A stretch of 64,000 nt of DNA from Jiangella sp. DSM 45060 (GCF_900105175.1 NZ_LT629771.1:5164501-5228500), one strand, 5' to 3'. Shown: positions 9,688 through 21,512, counted from the first letter of the stretch. Notes: generated by a model from the letters alone, not told the origin. Program-made: numbers and translations.

Positions 9688-9725
9688 TCGCCCTGCAACG
9701 GCGAATTCCGTTCCGGCGTAGCAGG

Positions 9726-12674
<2,949 letters not shown>

Positions 12675-12683
12675 CGCCTGCCG

Positions 12684-13127
12684 TCATCGCCGGGCCACGT
12701 GACGGCCGAGGGCGTCCAGCCAGTCGCCGGTGCCCTGCTCGCGCCACTCGGGCTGTTCCTGATCGTCCAGGAAGGTGCCCTGTTCGGTGAGCAGCAGGCG
12801 GGTCCCGTCGCCGTCGCTCTCGAACTGCACGGTGGTCATGGACACGGTCGACAGGACCCCGTCGGCGCACAGGGCCGTGGTGTAGACGATGCGCTCGCCG
12901 GGGACGATGTCGTGGTACTCGCTCCTGGCGACGAGATCGACGCCGTCGCCGCCGTGCACGGCCTCGGTGCCGCCGACCCGGAAGTCCAGCGAGTAGCGGC
13001 CGTCCTCGGCCGCGAACCACTTCGCCTTCGTGTCGCGGTCGGACCACGCCGCGAACACCGCGGCGGGCGCGGCGGCGTAGGTCCGCTCGAGCGTGAACGT
13101 GCTGTGCTTCACCGAGTGGTCGGTCAT
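12684..13127 (-). CDS. SRPBCC / AHSA1-like protein
   Basis: A 147-residue activator-of-Hsp90-homologue-1-like SRPBCC protein. FTLERTYAAAPAAVFAAWSD, AKWFAAEDGRYSLDFRVGG and a C-terminal LLLTEQGTFLD are typical of the ArsR-associated subgroup. The start ATG at 13127 overlaps the ArsR stop by four bases (ATGA), so the pair is translationally coupled. The usual reading is an ArsR repressor with a hydrophobic-ligand-binding partner; the ligand is unknown. Confidence 0.88.
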   Translation of the reverse strand: MTDHSVKHSTFTLERTYAAAPAAVFAAWSDRDTKAKWFAAEDGRYSLDFRVGGTEAVHGGDGVDLVARSEYHDIVPGERIVYTTALCADGVLSTVSMTTVQFESDGDGTRLLLTEQGTFLDDQEQPEWREQGTGDWLDALGRHVARR

Positions 13128-13462
13128 GATCCTGGCTCCTTCGTCTGGTCGTCGAGGACCGCGCCGAGGCGGTCCAGGCGGTGCTCCCACGCCGTGCGCT
13201 GACGTCGCAACCACGCCTCGGCGTTGCGGAGGCCGGCCGGATCGATCTGGCAGGTACGGACCCGCCCGACCTTCTCCGAGCGCACCAGCTCGGTGTCCTG
13301 CAGCACCTGCAGGTGCTGCACCGTCGCGGCGACGGTCACGCCGAGCTCGGCCGCCAGCTCGCTCACGGTGGCCGGGCCACGGGTCAGGCGCTCGATGACG
13401 GCCCGCCGGTTGGCGTCGGCCAGAGCGTGGAACACCCGGTCCACCGCCTCATGGTTAAGCAT
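13124..13462 (-). CDS. ArsR-family regulator
   Basis: A 112-residue winged helix of the ArsR type: VDRVFHALADANRRAVIERL, TVSELAAELGVTVAATVQHL, QVLQDTELVRSEKVGRVRTC. No metal-binding Cys cluster is visible, so it is probably not a metal sensor. It heads a two-gene operon with the SRPBCC gene. Palindromic AT-rich repeats cover its own start codon, suggesting autorepression. Confidence 0.9.
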   Translation of the reverse strand: MLNHEAVDRVFHALADANRRAVIERLTRGPATVSELAAELGVTVAATVQHLQVLQDTELVRSEKVGRVRTCQIDPAGLRNAEAWLRRQRTAWEHRLDRLGAVLDDQTKEPGS

Positions 13463-13511
13463 GCACTTAACTTTAACGGCAGAGCCCTGAAAGTCAAGCG
13501 TCGACTTAAGT
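13454..13511. promoter_or_regulatory. Palindromes over the ArsR start, candidate operator
   Basis: GTTAAG (13454-13459) and CTTAAC (13466-13471) form an inverted repeat that includes the ArsR start codon. A second palindrome, ACTTAAGT, lies at 13504-13511. Both share the TTAAG core and are AT-rich against a GC-rich background. Their use by the ArsR protein is inferred. Confidence 0.5.
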
Positions 13512-13587
13512 GTCAATCGTGCGGCGCCGGCCACGGGGCCGCAGCGCGAGAGCTGGGCTCGTGGCCGGCGACCGGGTGGTGAACCCG

Positions 13588-15015
13588 TCAGTTGACCGGG
13601 CCGCCGACGCCGAGGTTCTCGGGGTCGTCCATGTCGCCCTGGGAGCGGTGCAGGCGACGGTTGATCATCCAGGTGACGAACCAGAGCACGACGCCGATGG
13701 CGAGCAGGATGCCGGCGATGCGGTACTGCTCGCTGTCGCGGCCGGTCCACGGCGTGGCCAGGTAGGCGCAGGTGATGGCGCCGATGATCGGGATGACCGT
13801 CGGGGTGCGGAAGTGCTTGTGCTCGACCGGCTGGCGCCGCAGCACCAGCACCGCGACGTTGACGACCGAGAAGACCGCGAGCAGCAGCAGCGCCGTCGTG
13901 CCGCCCAGCGCCGGCACCTCGCCGACGAACGTGATGAGGCCGACCGCCAGCAGTGTCGTGAAGATGATCGCGACCCAAGGCGTGCGCCGACCCGGGTGCA
14001 CGCGGCCCAGCGGCCCGGGCAGCACCCGCTCGCGGCTCATGCCGTAGACCAGCCGGCTGGCCATCAGCATGTTGATCAGCGCGGAGTTGGCGACGGCGAA
14101 CATGGTGATGAACGCGAAGATCTTCAGCGGGAAGCCGGGCGCGCCGGCTTCGACCACCTGCAGCAGCGGGGTGTCGCCCTCACCGAGTTGGTCGACCGGC
14201 ACCAGCGCGACCGACGAGATCGCCACCAGCACGTAGATGACGCCGGTGATGATCAGGCCGGACAGCATGACCTTGGGGAAGATCCGGACCGGGTCCTTGC
14301 ACTCCTCGGCCATGTTGACGGAGTCCTCGAACCCGACCATCGCGAAGAACGCCAGCGCCGTCGCCGCGGTGACCGCGCCGAAGACGCCCTGGCCCTGGGT
14401 GTCGAACTCGGTGACCCGGGACATGTCGGCCTCGCCGCCACCGATGGCCCACAGGCCGATCATGATGATGATCAGCAGGCCGCTCAGCTCGACGCAGGTG
14501 AGCACGACGTTGGCCTTGACGCTCTCGCCGACGCCGCGGAAGTTCACCGCCGCGACCAGCAGGATGAACAGCAGCGCGACGCCGGTGATGCCGACGCCGG
14601 TGCTCAGCTCGACGTCGAACGCCTCGGACAGGTTCGACGCGAACGCGCGCGAGGCCGTCGACGCCGACGTGATGCCCGAGCACATGACCGTGAACGCCAC
14701 GATGAACGTGACGAAATGGACGCCGAACGCCTTGTGCGTGTACAGCGCCGCGCCCGCGGCCTGCGGATACTTCGTCACCAGTTCGAGGTAGCTGAACGCC
14801 GTGAGGATGGCCACGATGAAGGCGACGAGGAACGGCAGCCAGGCCGCCCCGCCGACCTCGGCGGCGACCTGGCCGGTGAGCGCGTAGACCCCGGTGCCGA
14901 GAATGTCGCCGACGACGAACAGCAGCAGCAGACTCGGGCCCATCACCCGTTTCAGGCTGGGCTGTTCCGCGGGCTGACGTGGAGCCTCACCGGTACGCAC
15001 GGGCGCATCTGCCAT
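13588..15015 (-). CDS. APC-superfamily amino-acid permease
   Basis: A 475-residue integral membrane protein with about 12 hydrophobic segments. The N-terminal VMGPSLLLLFVVGDILGTGV followed by YALTGQVA is the conserved first helix of APC transporters. FFAMVGFEDSVNMAEECKDP is the consensus loop before helix 7. The charged C-terminal tail (RRLHRSQGDMDDPE) is cytoplasmic. It imports or exchanges amino acids or amines; specificity cannot be read. The ATG is preceded by GGAGGTGG. It stands alone between the ArsR pair and the LOG gene. Confidence 0.9.
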   Translation of the reverse strand: MADAPVRTGEAPRQPAEQPSLKRVMGPSLLLLFVVGDILGTGVYALTGQVAAEVGGAAWLPFLVAFIVAILTAFSYLELVTKYPQAAGAALYTHKAFGVHFVTFIVAFTVMCSGITSASTASRAFASNLSEAFDVELSTGVGITGVALLFILLVAAVNFRGVGESVKANVVLTCVELSGLLIIIMIGLWAIGGGEADMSRVTEFDTQGQGVFGAVTAATALAFFAMVGFEDSVNMAEECKDPVRIFPKVMLSGLIITGVIYVLVAISSVALVPVDQLGEGDTPLLQVVEAGAPGFPLKIFAFITMFAVANSALINMLMASRLVYGMSRERVLPGPLGRVHPGRRTPWVAIIFTTLLAVGLITFVGEVPALGGTTALLLLAVFSVVNVAVLVLRRQPVEHKHFRTPTVIPIIGAITCAYLATPWTGRDSEQYRIAGILLAIGVVLWFVTWMINRRLHRSQGDMDDPENLGVGGPVN

Positions 15016-15108
15016 GTGCCACCTCCAATCGGTTGCCTTGGTCTACCTCTTGGAGGGTGTGCGGCGCAAGCAGTGACACGGCGAGTCAATGCCTGGAATG
15101 CGGTGTTC

Positions 15109-15882
15109 TCAGGGGTGTTCGCGGCCCGCCGCTCGACGCGCTTCCTCGGCCCTGGCCAGCACGGACATCACGTCGTCGAGGTCGTCGGTGACGGTGAGGA
15201 GGTCGAGGTCGACGGGCGAGATCTTCTTCTCCGCGACCAGCGTGTCACGAAGCCAGTCGACGAGGCCTTTCCAGTACGACGCACCGACCAGCACGATGGG
15301 AAATGCGGTGACCTTGTGCGTCTGGACGAGCGTCATGGCCTCGAACAACTCGTCGAGCGTGCCGTAGCCGCCGGGGAACACCACGAAACCCTGCGCGTAC
15401 TTGACGAACATGGTCTTGCGGGCGAAGAAGTAGCGGAAGTTCACCGCGAGGTCGACGTAGGCGTTGATGCCCTGCTCGAACGGCAGCTCGATGCCCAGCC
15501 CGACGGACGTGCCGCCGGCCTCCTGGGCGCCCTTGTTGGCGGCCTCCATGATGCCCGGCCCGCCGCCGGTGATGACGGCGTACCCGGCGCCGGTCAGCCG
15601 CTCGCCGAGGTCGACGGCGAGCTGGTAGTACGGGTCGTCGGGCAGGGTGCGGGCCGAACCGAACACGCTGATGGCCGGGCCGAGCTCGGCGAGCGCGCCG
15701 AAGCCCTCGATGAACTCCGACTGGATGCGCAGGACCCGCCAGGGGTCGGTGTGCACCCAGTCGGTGGGGCCGGCGGTGTCGAGCAGCCGCTGGTCGGTCG
15801 TGGTCACGTCGTAGTGCTTCCCTCGCTGGATCACCGGCCCGGCGTACTTCACCGGCCGTTCGAACTCGTCGTGTCGGGTCAC
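15109..15882 (-). CDS. LOG-family protein (TIGR00730, Rv1205-like)
   Basis: A 257-residue Rossmann-fold protein with the LOG signature PGGYGTLDELFEAMTLVQTH and the upstream VITGGGPGIMEAANKGA. LOG enzymes are phosphoribohydrolases that release free bases from cytokinin-type nucleotides. The mycobacterial homologue Rv1205 sits in the same neighbourhood. Relatives with an extra N-terminal segment, as here (about 60 residues before SVFGSAR), are common in actinobacteria. It is 16 nt downstream of dapE on the same strand and so probably in its operon. Confidence 0.88.
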   Translation of the reverse strand: MTRHDEFERPVKYAGPVIQRGKHYDVTTTDQRLLDTAGPTDWVHTDPWRVLRIQSEFIEGFGALAELGPAISVFGSARTLPDDPYYQLAVDLGERLTGAGYAVITGGGPGIMEAANKGAQEAGGTSVGLGIELPFEQGINAYVDLAVNFRYFFARKTMFVKYAQGFVVFPGGYGTLDELFEAMTLVQTHKVTAFPIVLVGASYWKGLVDWLRDTLVAEKKISPVDLDLLTVTDDLDDVMSVLARAEEARRAAGREHP

Positions 15883-15898
15883 GCCGTCAGGCTAATGG

Positions 15899-16963
15899 TC
15901 AGGGCGCGAGCCAGGCCCGCAATCGGACCTCACAGGTCTCGATCTCGGCGACGTCGACGCGTTCGTCGTCGGCGTGGGCGAGCTGGGGGTCGCCGGGGCC
16001 GTAGTTGACCGCTGGGACGCCGAGCGCGTCGAACCGGGCGACGTCGGTCCAGCCGACCTTGGCCCGCGGCTCGCCGCCGACCGCCGCGACGAACGCCGCC
16101 GCGACCGGGCGGTCGAGGCCCGGCCGGGCCCCGGGCGCGGTGTCGAGCAGCCGCACGTCGTAGCCGTCGAACACCTGACGCACGTGGTCGAGCGCCTCGG
16201 CCTCGGACTTCTCGGGCGCGAAGCGGTAGTTGACGGTGACCTCGCAGCGGTCGGGGATGACGTTGCCGGCGATGCCGCCGCTGATGCCGACCGCGTTGAG
16301 CCCCTCGCGGTAGTCGAGGCCGTCGACGGTGACCGTGGCCGGCTCGTAGGCGGCCAGGCGTTGCAGCACCGGGCCGGCCGCGTGGATGGCGTTGTTGCCC
16401 CGCCACCAGCGGGCGCTGTGGGCGGCGGTGCCGGTGAGCTGGACGGCGACGCGCAGCGTGCCGTTGCAGCCGCCCTCGACCGCCGCGGACGTCGGCTCCA
16501 TGAGCACGGCGAAGTCGGCGGCCAGCCAGTCGGGGTGCTGCCGCGCGACCCGGCCGAGGCCGTTGCGCTCGGCCTCGACCTCCTCGTTGTCGTAGAAGAC
16601 GTAGGTGACGTCGCTGGCCGGCGCCGGGACGTGGGCGGCCAGCCGCAGCCCGACGGCCACGCCGCCCTTCATGTCGACGGTGCCGCGACCCCAGAGCACG
16701 CCATCGTCGAGGCGGGTGGGCAGGTTGGCGGCGACCGGCACGGTGTCGAGGTGGCCGGCCAGCACCACCCGCGTGGGGCGGCCCAGCGCCGTGCGGGCGA
16801 CGACGGTGTCGTCGTGGCGGTGGACGGTGAGGTGGCCGAGCGAGCGCAGCGCCGCCTCGACGGCGTCGGCCAGCGGCCCCTCCTCACCACTCGGGGAGGC
16901 GAGGTCGCACAGCTGCGCCGTCAGCGCCGGCGCGGGGAGGTCGAGATCGAGAACGATGCCCAC
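15899..16963 (-). CDS. dapE: Succinyl-diaminopimelate desuccinylase
   Basis: A 354-residue M20-family metallohydrolase. LAGHLDTVP and WGRGTVDMKGG supply the first metal ligands and bridging Asp. YVFYDNEEVEAERNGLG carries the catalytic Glu pair. A dimerisation domain with AHSARWWRGNNAIHAA lies in the middle, and a late metal-binding His occurs in PQLAHADDE. It hydrolyses N-succinyl-LL-diaminopimelate in lysine and peptidoglycan-precursor synthesis. dapD and dapC are also in the window. GTG start. Confidence 0.93.
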   Translation of the reverse strand: MGIVLDLDLPAPALTAQLCDLASPSGEEGPLADAVEAALRSLGHLTVHRHDDTVVARTALGRPTRVVLAGHLDTVPVAANLPTRLDDGVLWGRGTVDMKGGVAVGLRLAAHVPAPASDVTYVFYDNEEVEAERNGLGRVARQHPDWLAADFAVLMEPTSAAVEGGCNGTLRVAVQLTGTAAHSARWWRGNNAIHAAGPVLQRLAAYEPATVTVDGLDYREGLNAVGISGGIAGNVIPDRCEVTVNYRFAPEKSEAEALDHVRQVFDGYDVRLLDTAPGARPGLDRPVAAAFVAAVGGEPRAKVGWTDVARFDALGVPAVNYGPGDPQLAHADDERVDVAEIETCEVRLRAWLAP

Positions 16964-16975
16964 AAGCGCCTCAGC

Positions 16976-17668
16976 CTACGTGCGCGGGGTGAAGGCGCAG
17001 AACTCGTTGCCCTCGGGGTCGGCCAGGACGTGCCACGAGATGTCGCCGCCAGGCTCGCGCAGCACCGTGGCGCCACGCTCGGTGAGCAGGGCGATGTCGG
17101 CGACGTCGACGTCCCAGTGGACGCGGTTCTTCGCCGCCTTCGGCTCGGGCACCGGCACGAAGCACAGGTAGTCGAACGGCAGCCGGCCGTTGCTCTCGAG
17201 CGCGGCGTAGTGCTCCTTCGGCTCCGACTCGGGGCCCAGCCCGAACACCTCGCCCCACCAGGCGGCCTGCGCGTGCGGGTCGGCGCAGTCGACCACCACC
17301 GCGCAGAGCCGGCCCGGCAGCGAGGCCCGGCCGGGCCGGAGGAACGCGCAGAACTCGCCGCCTTCGGGGTCGGCCATGACGTACCAGAAGTTCTCGTCGT
17401 CGGGCTCGCGCAACACGGTGGCGCCGAGCGACAGCAGGCCGTCGAGACCGCCCGTCTCGACGTCGAGGTGCACCCGGTTCTTGACCGTCCTGGCCTCGGG
17501 CACGGCGTCGACCCAGATCTGCTCGCCTTCTGCATCTCCGCGCAGGTGCGTAGGATCGTCTGAGTCCGGACGGCGGCCCAGCGCCGCCGTCCAGAACTCG
17601 GCGAGCCGCGGCTGATCGCTCGCGTCGAGGCAGAGAGCCTGCCAGGTGGCGACGGGTGTCGGGTGCAT
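16976..17668 (-). CDS. Two-domain VOC (glyoxalase-like) protein
   Basis: A 230-residue protein made of two similar glyoxalase-like halves. Each half has a strand-helix start (WQALCLDASDQPRLAEFW; LCAVVVDCADPHAQAAWW), a KNRVH(L/W)DV core and a DPEG(G/N)EFCAF end. Such proteins bind small molecules, sometimes for drug resistance or dioxygenase chemistry. Metal ligands are not clearly conserved in either half, so enzyme function is doubtful. It ends 13 nt before dapE on the same strand. Confidence 0.8.
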   Translation of the reverse strand: MHPTPVATWQALCLDASDQPRLAEFWTAALGRRPDSDDPTHLRGDAEGEQIWVDAVPEARTVKNRVHLDVETGGLDGLLSLGATVLREPDDENFWYVMADPEGGEFCAFLRPGRASLPGRLCAVVVDCADPHAQAAWWGEVFGLGPESEPKEHYAALESNGRLPFDYLCFVPVPEPKAAKNRVHWDVDVADIALLTERGATVLREPGGDISWHVLADPEGNEFCAFTPRT

Positions 17669-17736
17669 GTGGCCACGCTAGCCGAGGGCACCGACACCCC
17701 TGACCGCCCGAGGACCCACCAGGTGACCCGACGACG

Positions 17737-18396
17737 ATGAGCTCCCTGCCGGCCGCTCCGCCCGACGACCAGCATCTCTGGTCGCGGGCGCGCCGAGGCG
17801 ACCCGGCGGCGTTCGGCGAGTTGTTCACCCGGCACTCGACGGTGGTCTACAACTACTGCTTCCGGCTCACCGGCAGCTGGAAGACCGCCGAGGACCTCAC
17901 CTCCGTCGTCTTCCTGGAGGCCTGGCGCAAGCGCGACGACGTCGCGGCCGAGGCCGGGTTCGTCCCGTGGCTGCTGAGCCTGGCCGGCCGCGTCGCGCGC
18001 AACAGCACCCGCGCCGTCCGCCGGCACCGCCGGTTGCTGGCCAAGCTGCCGCCCGCCGTCATCGCCGGCGGCGCCCAGGATGCCGCGCGGCCAGAGCCGT
18101 CCGAGCCGGCCGACCCCGCCGACGCCGCGGCCCGGGCCGACGACGAACGGCACATGCGGCAGGTGCTGCGGGTGTTCCGGCGGCTGCCGAAGCAGGAGCA
18201 GGAGGTGCTCGCGCTGTGCGTCTGGGGCGAGCGCACCTACGCCGAGGCGGCGGTGGCGCTCGGAATCCCCGTCGGCACAGTACGCTCGCGGCTGGCGCGA
18301 GCTCGAGCTCACATGGAGCGGCTCACCGAGGCCGCGACCACGAAGACCGCCGAGCCGCGACCCGGCTCGCGCCCCGAAGGAGCGCACCACACATGA
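17737..18396 (+). CDS. ECF-type RNA polymerase sigma factor
   Basis: A 219-residue group IV sigma factor. Region 2 is GDPAAFGELFTRHSTVVYNY with FRLTGSWKTAEDLTSVVFLE. Region 4 is FRRLPKQEQEVLALCVWGER with TYAEAAVALGIPVGTVRSRL. An Ala/Pro linker joins them. Its stop overlaps the start of the next gene (ATGA), and that gene encodes a membrane protein likely to act as its regulator. It is divergent from the VOC gene across 68 nt. Confidence 0.9.
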   Translation: MSSLPAAPPDDQHLWSRARRGDPAAFGELFTRHSTVVYNYCFRLTGSWKTAEDLTSVVFLEAWRKRDDVAAEAGFVPWLLSLAGRVARNSTRAVRRHRRLLAKLPPAVIAGGAQDAARPEPSEPADPADAAARADDERHMRQVLRVFRRLPKQEQEVLALCVWGERTYAEAAVALGIPVGTVRSRLARARAHMERLTEAATTKTAEPRPGSRPEGAHHT

Positions 18397-19484
18397 GTTC
18401 CACCGGCCTGGACCTCGCGTTCGCGCTGCCACCCCGGCGCGACCTCCCCGCCGACCGTCGCGACGCCATGCGCCGGCTGCTGGAGGACGCGGTCGCCACG
18501 CGGCCGCACGCGCGGCTGCTCTCGACGCCGCGACGGCCCCGGCTGCGCCCGGCGATGTGGCCGGCGGCGGGCCTCGTGGCGGCGACCGCGGTGGCCGCCA
18601 CCGTCCTCGTCGTGGGCGACCTCGGGTCCGACGGCGCCGACACCGCCTACGCCGCCACGCCGCCCGTCCTGGCCGCGGAGCTGGCCACGGGGCAGCCGGC
18701 CGCCGCCGAGCTGCGGTCGCTGGCCACGACGGCGTCCCAGGCGCACGCCGCGCTCTACACGACCGCCGAGGTCACCGTCACCACCGAGAGCTGGCTGCTG
18801 ACAGTCACCGAGGGGCAGCCGGCGGAGGGCGCGGCGCCTGGCGAGGGGGCCGCGCCTGGTGAAGGGGCCGCGCCCGCCGAGGGCCTGGCTCTCGGTGCGC
18901 CGGCCGTCACGTCCGCCGTCGTGCCGGTGCTGCGCGAGCAACGGTTCCTGGCCGACGGCTCGGTGCACGTGCGCGAGACGCAGGGCGAGGCGCAGTACCC
19001 GACGGCGGACTGGAGCGAGGCCGACGGCTCCGCCACGCCCGGCGCCGTCCTGCTGGACGAGACCATCCCGGCCGGCGGCCTGGCGTCGGGGTACCCGGAG
19101 GCGCTCGCCGCCGACCCCGCCGCCCTGCGGGCCCAGCTCCTGGCCGTCTGGCCACAGGCCGACGACCCCGCGGCGGCGCTGTTCCAGGCGCTGCACGAGG
19201 TCGCCTCGACCCGCGTCATGGACACCTCGGTGCAGGCGGCGGCGCTGACCATGCTGGCCGACGAGCCCGGCGTGGTGGCGCTCGGCGAGACCACCGACCG
19301 GCGCGGCCGCACGGCCATCGCGTTCGGCACCGACAGCGACGACTCCGGGCTGGACCGCCGGCACGTGCTGATGGTCGACCCCATGTCCGGGCGGCTGCTC
19401 GGCTACGAAGAGGTCCTCACCGGCGACACCGGCGCCCTGGACGTCGAGGCGCCGGTCGTCGCGCAGTACACCGTCTTCCTCTGA
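18393..19484 (+). CDS. CU044_5270-family membrane protein, probable anti-sigma partner
   Basis: A 363-residue protein coupled to the sigma gene, with GAAGGAG upstream. A short cytoplasmic N-terminus (LPPRRDLPADRRDAMRRLLE) precedes one membrane segment (about 55-76, MWPAAGLVAATAVAATVLVV). A large outer region follows, containing three near-identical EGAAPG repeats at about 145-160 and ending in a beta-rich domain. The layout matches the CU044_5270 family, which regularly accompanies ECF sigma factors. I see no zinc-binding anti-sigma motif (HxxxCxxC), so sequestration of the sigma factor is inferred from context only. Confidence 0.8.
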   Translation: MSSTGLDLAFALPPRRDLPADRRDAMRRLLEDAVATRPHARLLSTPRRPRLRPAMWPAAGLVAATAVAATVLVVGDLGSDGADTAYAATPPVLAAELATGQPAAAELRSLATTASQAHAALYTTAEVTVTTESWLLTVTEGQPAEGAAPGEGAAPGEGAAPAEGLALGAPAVTSAVVPVLREQRFLADGSVHVRETQGEAQYPTADWSEADGSATPGAVLLDETIPAGGLASGYPEALAADPAALRAQLLAVWPQADDPAAALFQALHEVASTRVMDTSVQAAALTMLADEPGVVALGETTDRRGRTAIAFGTDSDDSGLDRRHVLMVDPMSGRLLGYEEVLTGDTGALDVEAPVVAQYTVFL

Positions 19485-19488
19485 CGAA

Positions 19489-19575
19489 CGCCGGGTGCGC
19501 ACCCCGCCCGGCTGGGAGGGAGTCCCACCCTACGGGCGGGCACCGACACTGTCGCCGCCACGTCCGACGGCCGCG
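19489..19575. repeat. 87-bp direct repeat, copy 1
   Basis: Identical base for base to the segment at 19678-19764. It begins with a perfect palindrome GGGTGCGCACCC (19493-19504), overlapping a hairpin with outer arms CCCGCCCG (19503-19510) and CGGGCGGG (19533-19540) and inner arms TGGGA/TCCCA. The 326-nt gap between the anti-sigma-like gene and the I36 gene is filled mainly by the two copies and a 102-bp spacer with no gene. Confidence 0.9.
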
Positions 19576-19677
19576 ACCGCCGCGGGGGGCGCGCGACGGC
19601 AGGCGGGCGCGTCCGCCGTCAGCGACGGGAGCGCACGCATCACCGTCGACGGTAGCTGCCCGGTATGCCCATTTCCG

Positions 19678-19764
19678 CGCCGGGTGCGCACCCCGCCCGG
19701 CTGGGAGGGAGTCCCACCCTACGGGCGGGCACCGACACTGTCGCCGCCACGTCCGACGGCCGCG
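19678..19764. repeat. 87-bp direct repeat, copy 2
   Basis: Second identical copy, 189 bp downstream of the first. It carries the same nested palindromes. The last 46 nt before the I36 stop contain nothing recognisable. Perfect identity points to recent duplication or to a dispersed repeat family. Confidence 0.9.
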
Positions 19765-19810
19765 CCCGGCTGCCACACGCGGGGCGCAGTCGCAGCCGCC
19801 CGGGTCCCGG

Positions 19811-20449
19811 TCAGGCGCTGGTGCAGGTCCAGTAGCTCATCCGGTTGTCGGCGGAGGAGCCGACGTAGGAGTCGCTGGTGCCCGGGGTCATGGTCCACAG
19901 CCGCGCTCCACCGACGTAGTCGTAGGCGTGGTAGTTGCGGCTGGAGTTGCGGTTGACCCACGACGACACGGTGTTGTCGAAGCCCCAACTGCTGGCGTAG
20001 CCCGAGCAGGTGCTGGAGAACTGGTACCGCGAACCGTCGAAGTTCGAGGCGGTGTAGTAGCAGTAGTAGCCCGACGGGCAGGTCGAGGCGCTGCCCCGCG
20101 CCTGCAGGTCGCCGGCGGACGGTTCGAACGGCTGGGCCGCCCCGGTGATGCCGAGCGCCTCGACGACGTCGGTGCGCACGCCGTCGCCCAGGCCGAACGG
20201 CGCGGCGTCGGCCCCGGGGTCGGGCAGGACGACGATGACATCGCCGTCGTCCCAGGCCATGGCGTTGTCGGAGAGCTGTACGCCGCCTGGGTGCTCGGCC
20301 AGCAGCGCCGTCATCTCCGAAGCGAGCGGCCCGCTGGGCGCCGCCGGCCCCGCAGCCTCGACGTCGGCGCTCGCGTACGCACCGCCCGCCGCCACCAGAA
20401 CCGTCGTCGCGACCCCCGCAAGGGTGGCGAGCAGCCGTCGTCGCACCAT
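19811..20449 (-). CDS. Secreted peptidase-inhibitor I36-like protein
   Basis: A 212-residue exported protein. RRRLLATLAGVATTVLVAAG and YASA give a signal peptide cut near residue 27. A 90-residue pro-like region follows. The C-terminal 80 residues are a Cys- and aromatic-rich beta/gamma-crystallin-like domain (CPSGYYCYYTASNFDGSRYQ; SSWGFDNTVSSWVN; MSYWTC) of the I36 metalloproteinase-inhibitor type. GGAGGCGCC precedes the ATG at 20449. Inhibitor activity is inferred from family only. Confidence 0.82.
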   Translation of the reverse strand: MVRRRLLATLAGVATTVLVAAGGAYASADVEAAGPAAPSGPLASEMTALLAEHPGGVQLSDNAMAWDDGDVIVVLPDPGADAAPFGLGDGVRTDVVEALGITGAAQPFEPSAGDLQARGSASTCPSGYYCYYTASNFDGSRYQFSSTCSGYASSWGFDNTVSSWVNRNSSRNYHAYDYVGGARLWTMTPGTSDSYVGSSADNRMSYWTCTSA

Positions 20450-20539
20450 CGGCGCCTCCCAGCACTCGTGTCTTCTGCGGGCGCGCCGCACAGCGACCAC
20501 CGTGCTCATGCAGCCCGCCGTGTTCCGTAGGCTGAGCCC

Positions 20540-21472
20540 ATGACCGACGTGCGACGGGCATGGGGCTTCGGCCTGGCCACCATAGCCGCAGATGGAACGA
20601 TCTTGGATGTTTGGTACCCATCGCCGGCTCTCGGCAAACCGCCCATCTCGTCCGACGACGCCCTCGTCGAGCTGCGCGACCTCGAGGTCGAGGACCGCGA
20701 CCGCGAGGTCCGCCGCACCGTCGTGCAGACCGACATCGACCTCGACGCGGCGCCCGCCGACGCCCAGGACGCCTACCTCCGGCTGCACCTGCTGTCGCAC
20801 CGGCTGGTCGCGCCGCACGGCCAGGTGCTCGACGGCCTGTTCGGCGTGCTGAACAACGTCGTGTGGACCAACCACGGCCCGTGCCCGGTCGACGGCTTCG
20901 AGCGGACGCGGCTGCGGCTGCTGCGCCACGGCCCGGTCACGGTGTACGGCATCGACAAGTTCCCGCGCATGGTCGACTACGTCGTGCCGTCCGGGGTGCG
21001 CATCGCCGACGCCGACCGCGTCCGCCTCGGCGCCCACCTCGCCCCCGGCACCACGGTCATGCACGAGGGGTTCGTGAACTTCAACGCCGGCACGCTCGGC
21101 TCGTCCATGGTCGAGGGGCGCATCTCCTCCGGCGTCGTGGTCGGCGACGGCTCCGACGTCGGCGGCGGCGCGTCGATCATGGGGACGCTGTCCGGCGGCG
21201 GCAAGGAGGTCATCACCGTGGGCGCGGGCTGCCTCATCGGCGCCAACGCCGGCATCGGCATCTCGCTCGGCGACGGCTGCGTCGTCGAGGCCGGCTGCTA
21301 CATCACGGCCGGCACGAAGGTCGGGCTGCCCGACGGCCGCGTCGTCAAGGCGTTGGAGCTGTCCGGCCGCGACGGCCTGCTGTTCCGCCGCAACAGCGTG
21401 ACGGGCGCCGTCGAGGCGCTGGCGAGGTCCGGCGACTGGGGCGGTCTCAACTCCGTCCTGCACGCGAACTGA
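20540..21472 (+). CDS. dapD: Tetrahydrodipicolinate N-succinyltransferase, actinobacterial type
   Basis: A 310-residue protein with a C-terminal left-handed beta-helix built from hexapeptide-like repeats ([40 protein letters not shown]). The motif [20 protein letters not shown] is the substrate/CoA region of actinobacterial DapD. It transfers succinyl from succinyl-CoA to tetrahydrodipicolinate, upstream of DapC and DapE. It is transcribed away from the dapE operon, as in mycobacteria. Confidence 0.95.
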   Translation: MTDVRRAWGFGLATIAADGTILDVWYPSPALGKPPISSDDALVELRDLEVEDRDREVRRTVVQTDIDLDAAPADAQDAYLRLHLLSHRLVAPHGQVLDGLFGVLNNVVWTNHGPCPVDGFERTRLRLLRHGPVTVYGIDKFPRMVDYVVPSGVRIADADRVRLGAHLAPGTTVMHEGFVNFNAGTLGSSMVEGRISSGVVVGDGSDVGGGASIMGTLSGGGKEVITVGAGCLIGANAGIGISLGDGCVVEAGCYITAGTKVGLPDGRVVKALELSGRDGLLFRRNSVTGAVEALARSGDWGGLNSVLHAN

Positions 21473-21512
21473 CCGGAACCGCCGCCTGGGCCACGAACGT
21501 TCTCCAGGTCAC

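Noticed and set aside
12684..12686. Extended reading of the SRPBCC gene upstream to 13214
   Set aside because: The ATG at 13127 overlaps the ArsR stop in the usual ATGA coupling. The upstream extension would lie inside the ArsR gene.
19489..19764. Phage or plasmid attachment sites
   Set aside because: The two copies enclose only 102 bp with no integrase or cargo gene.
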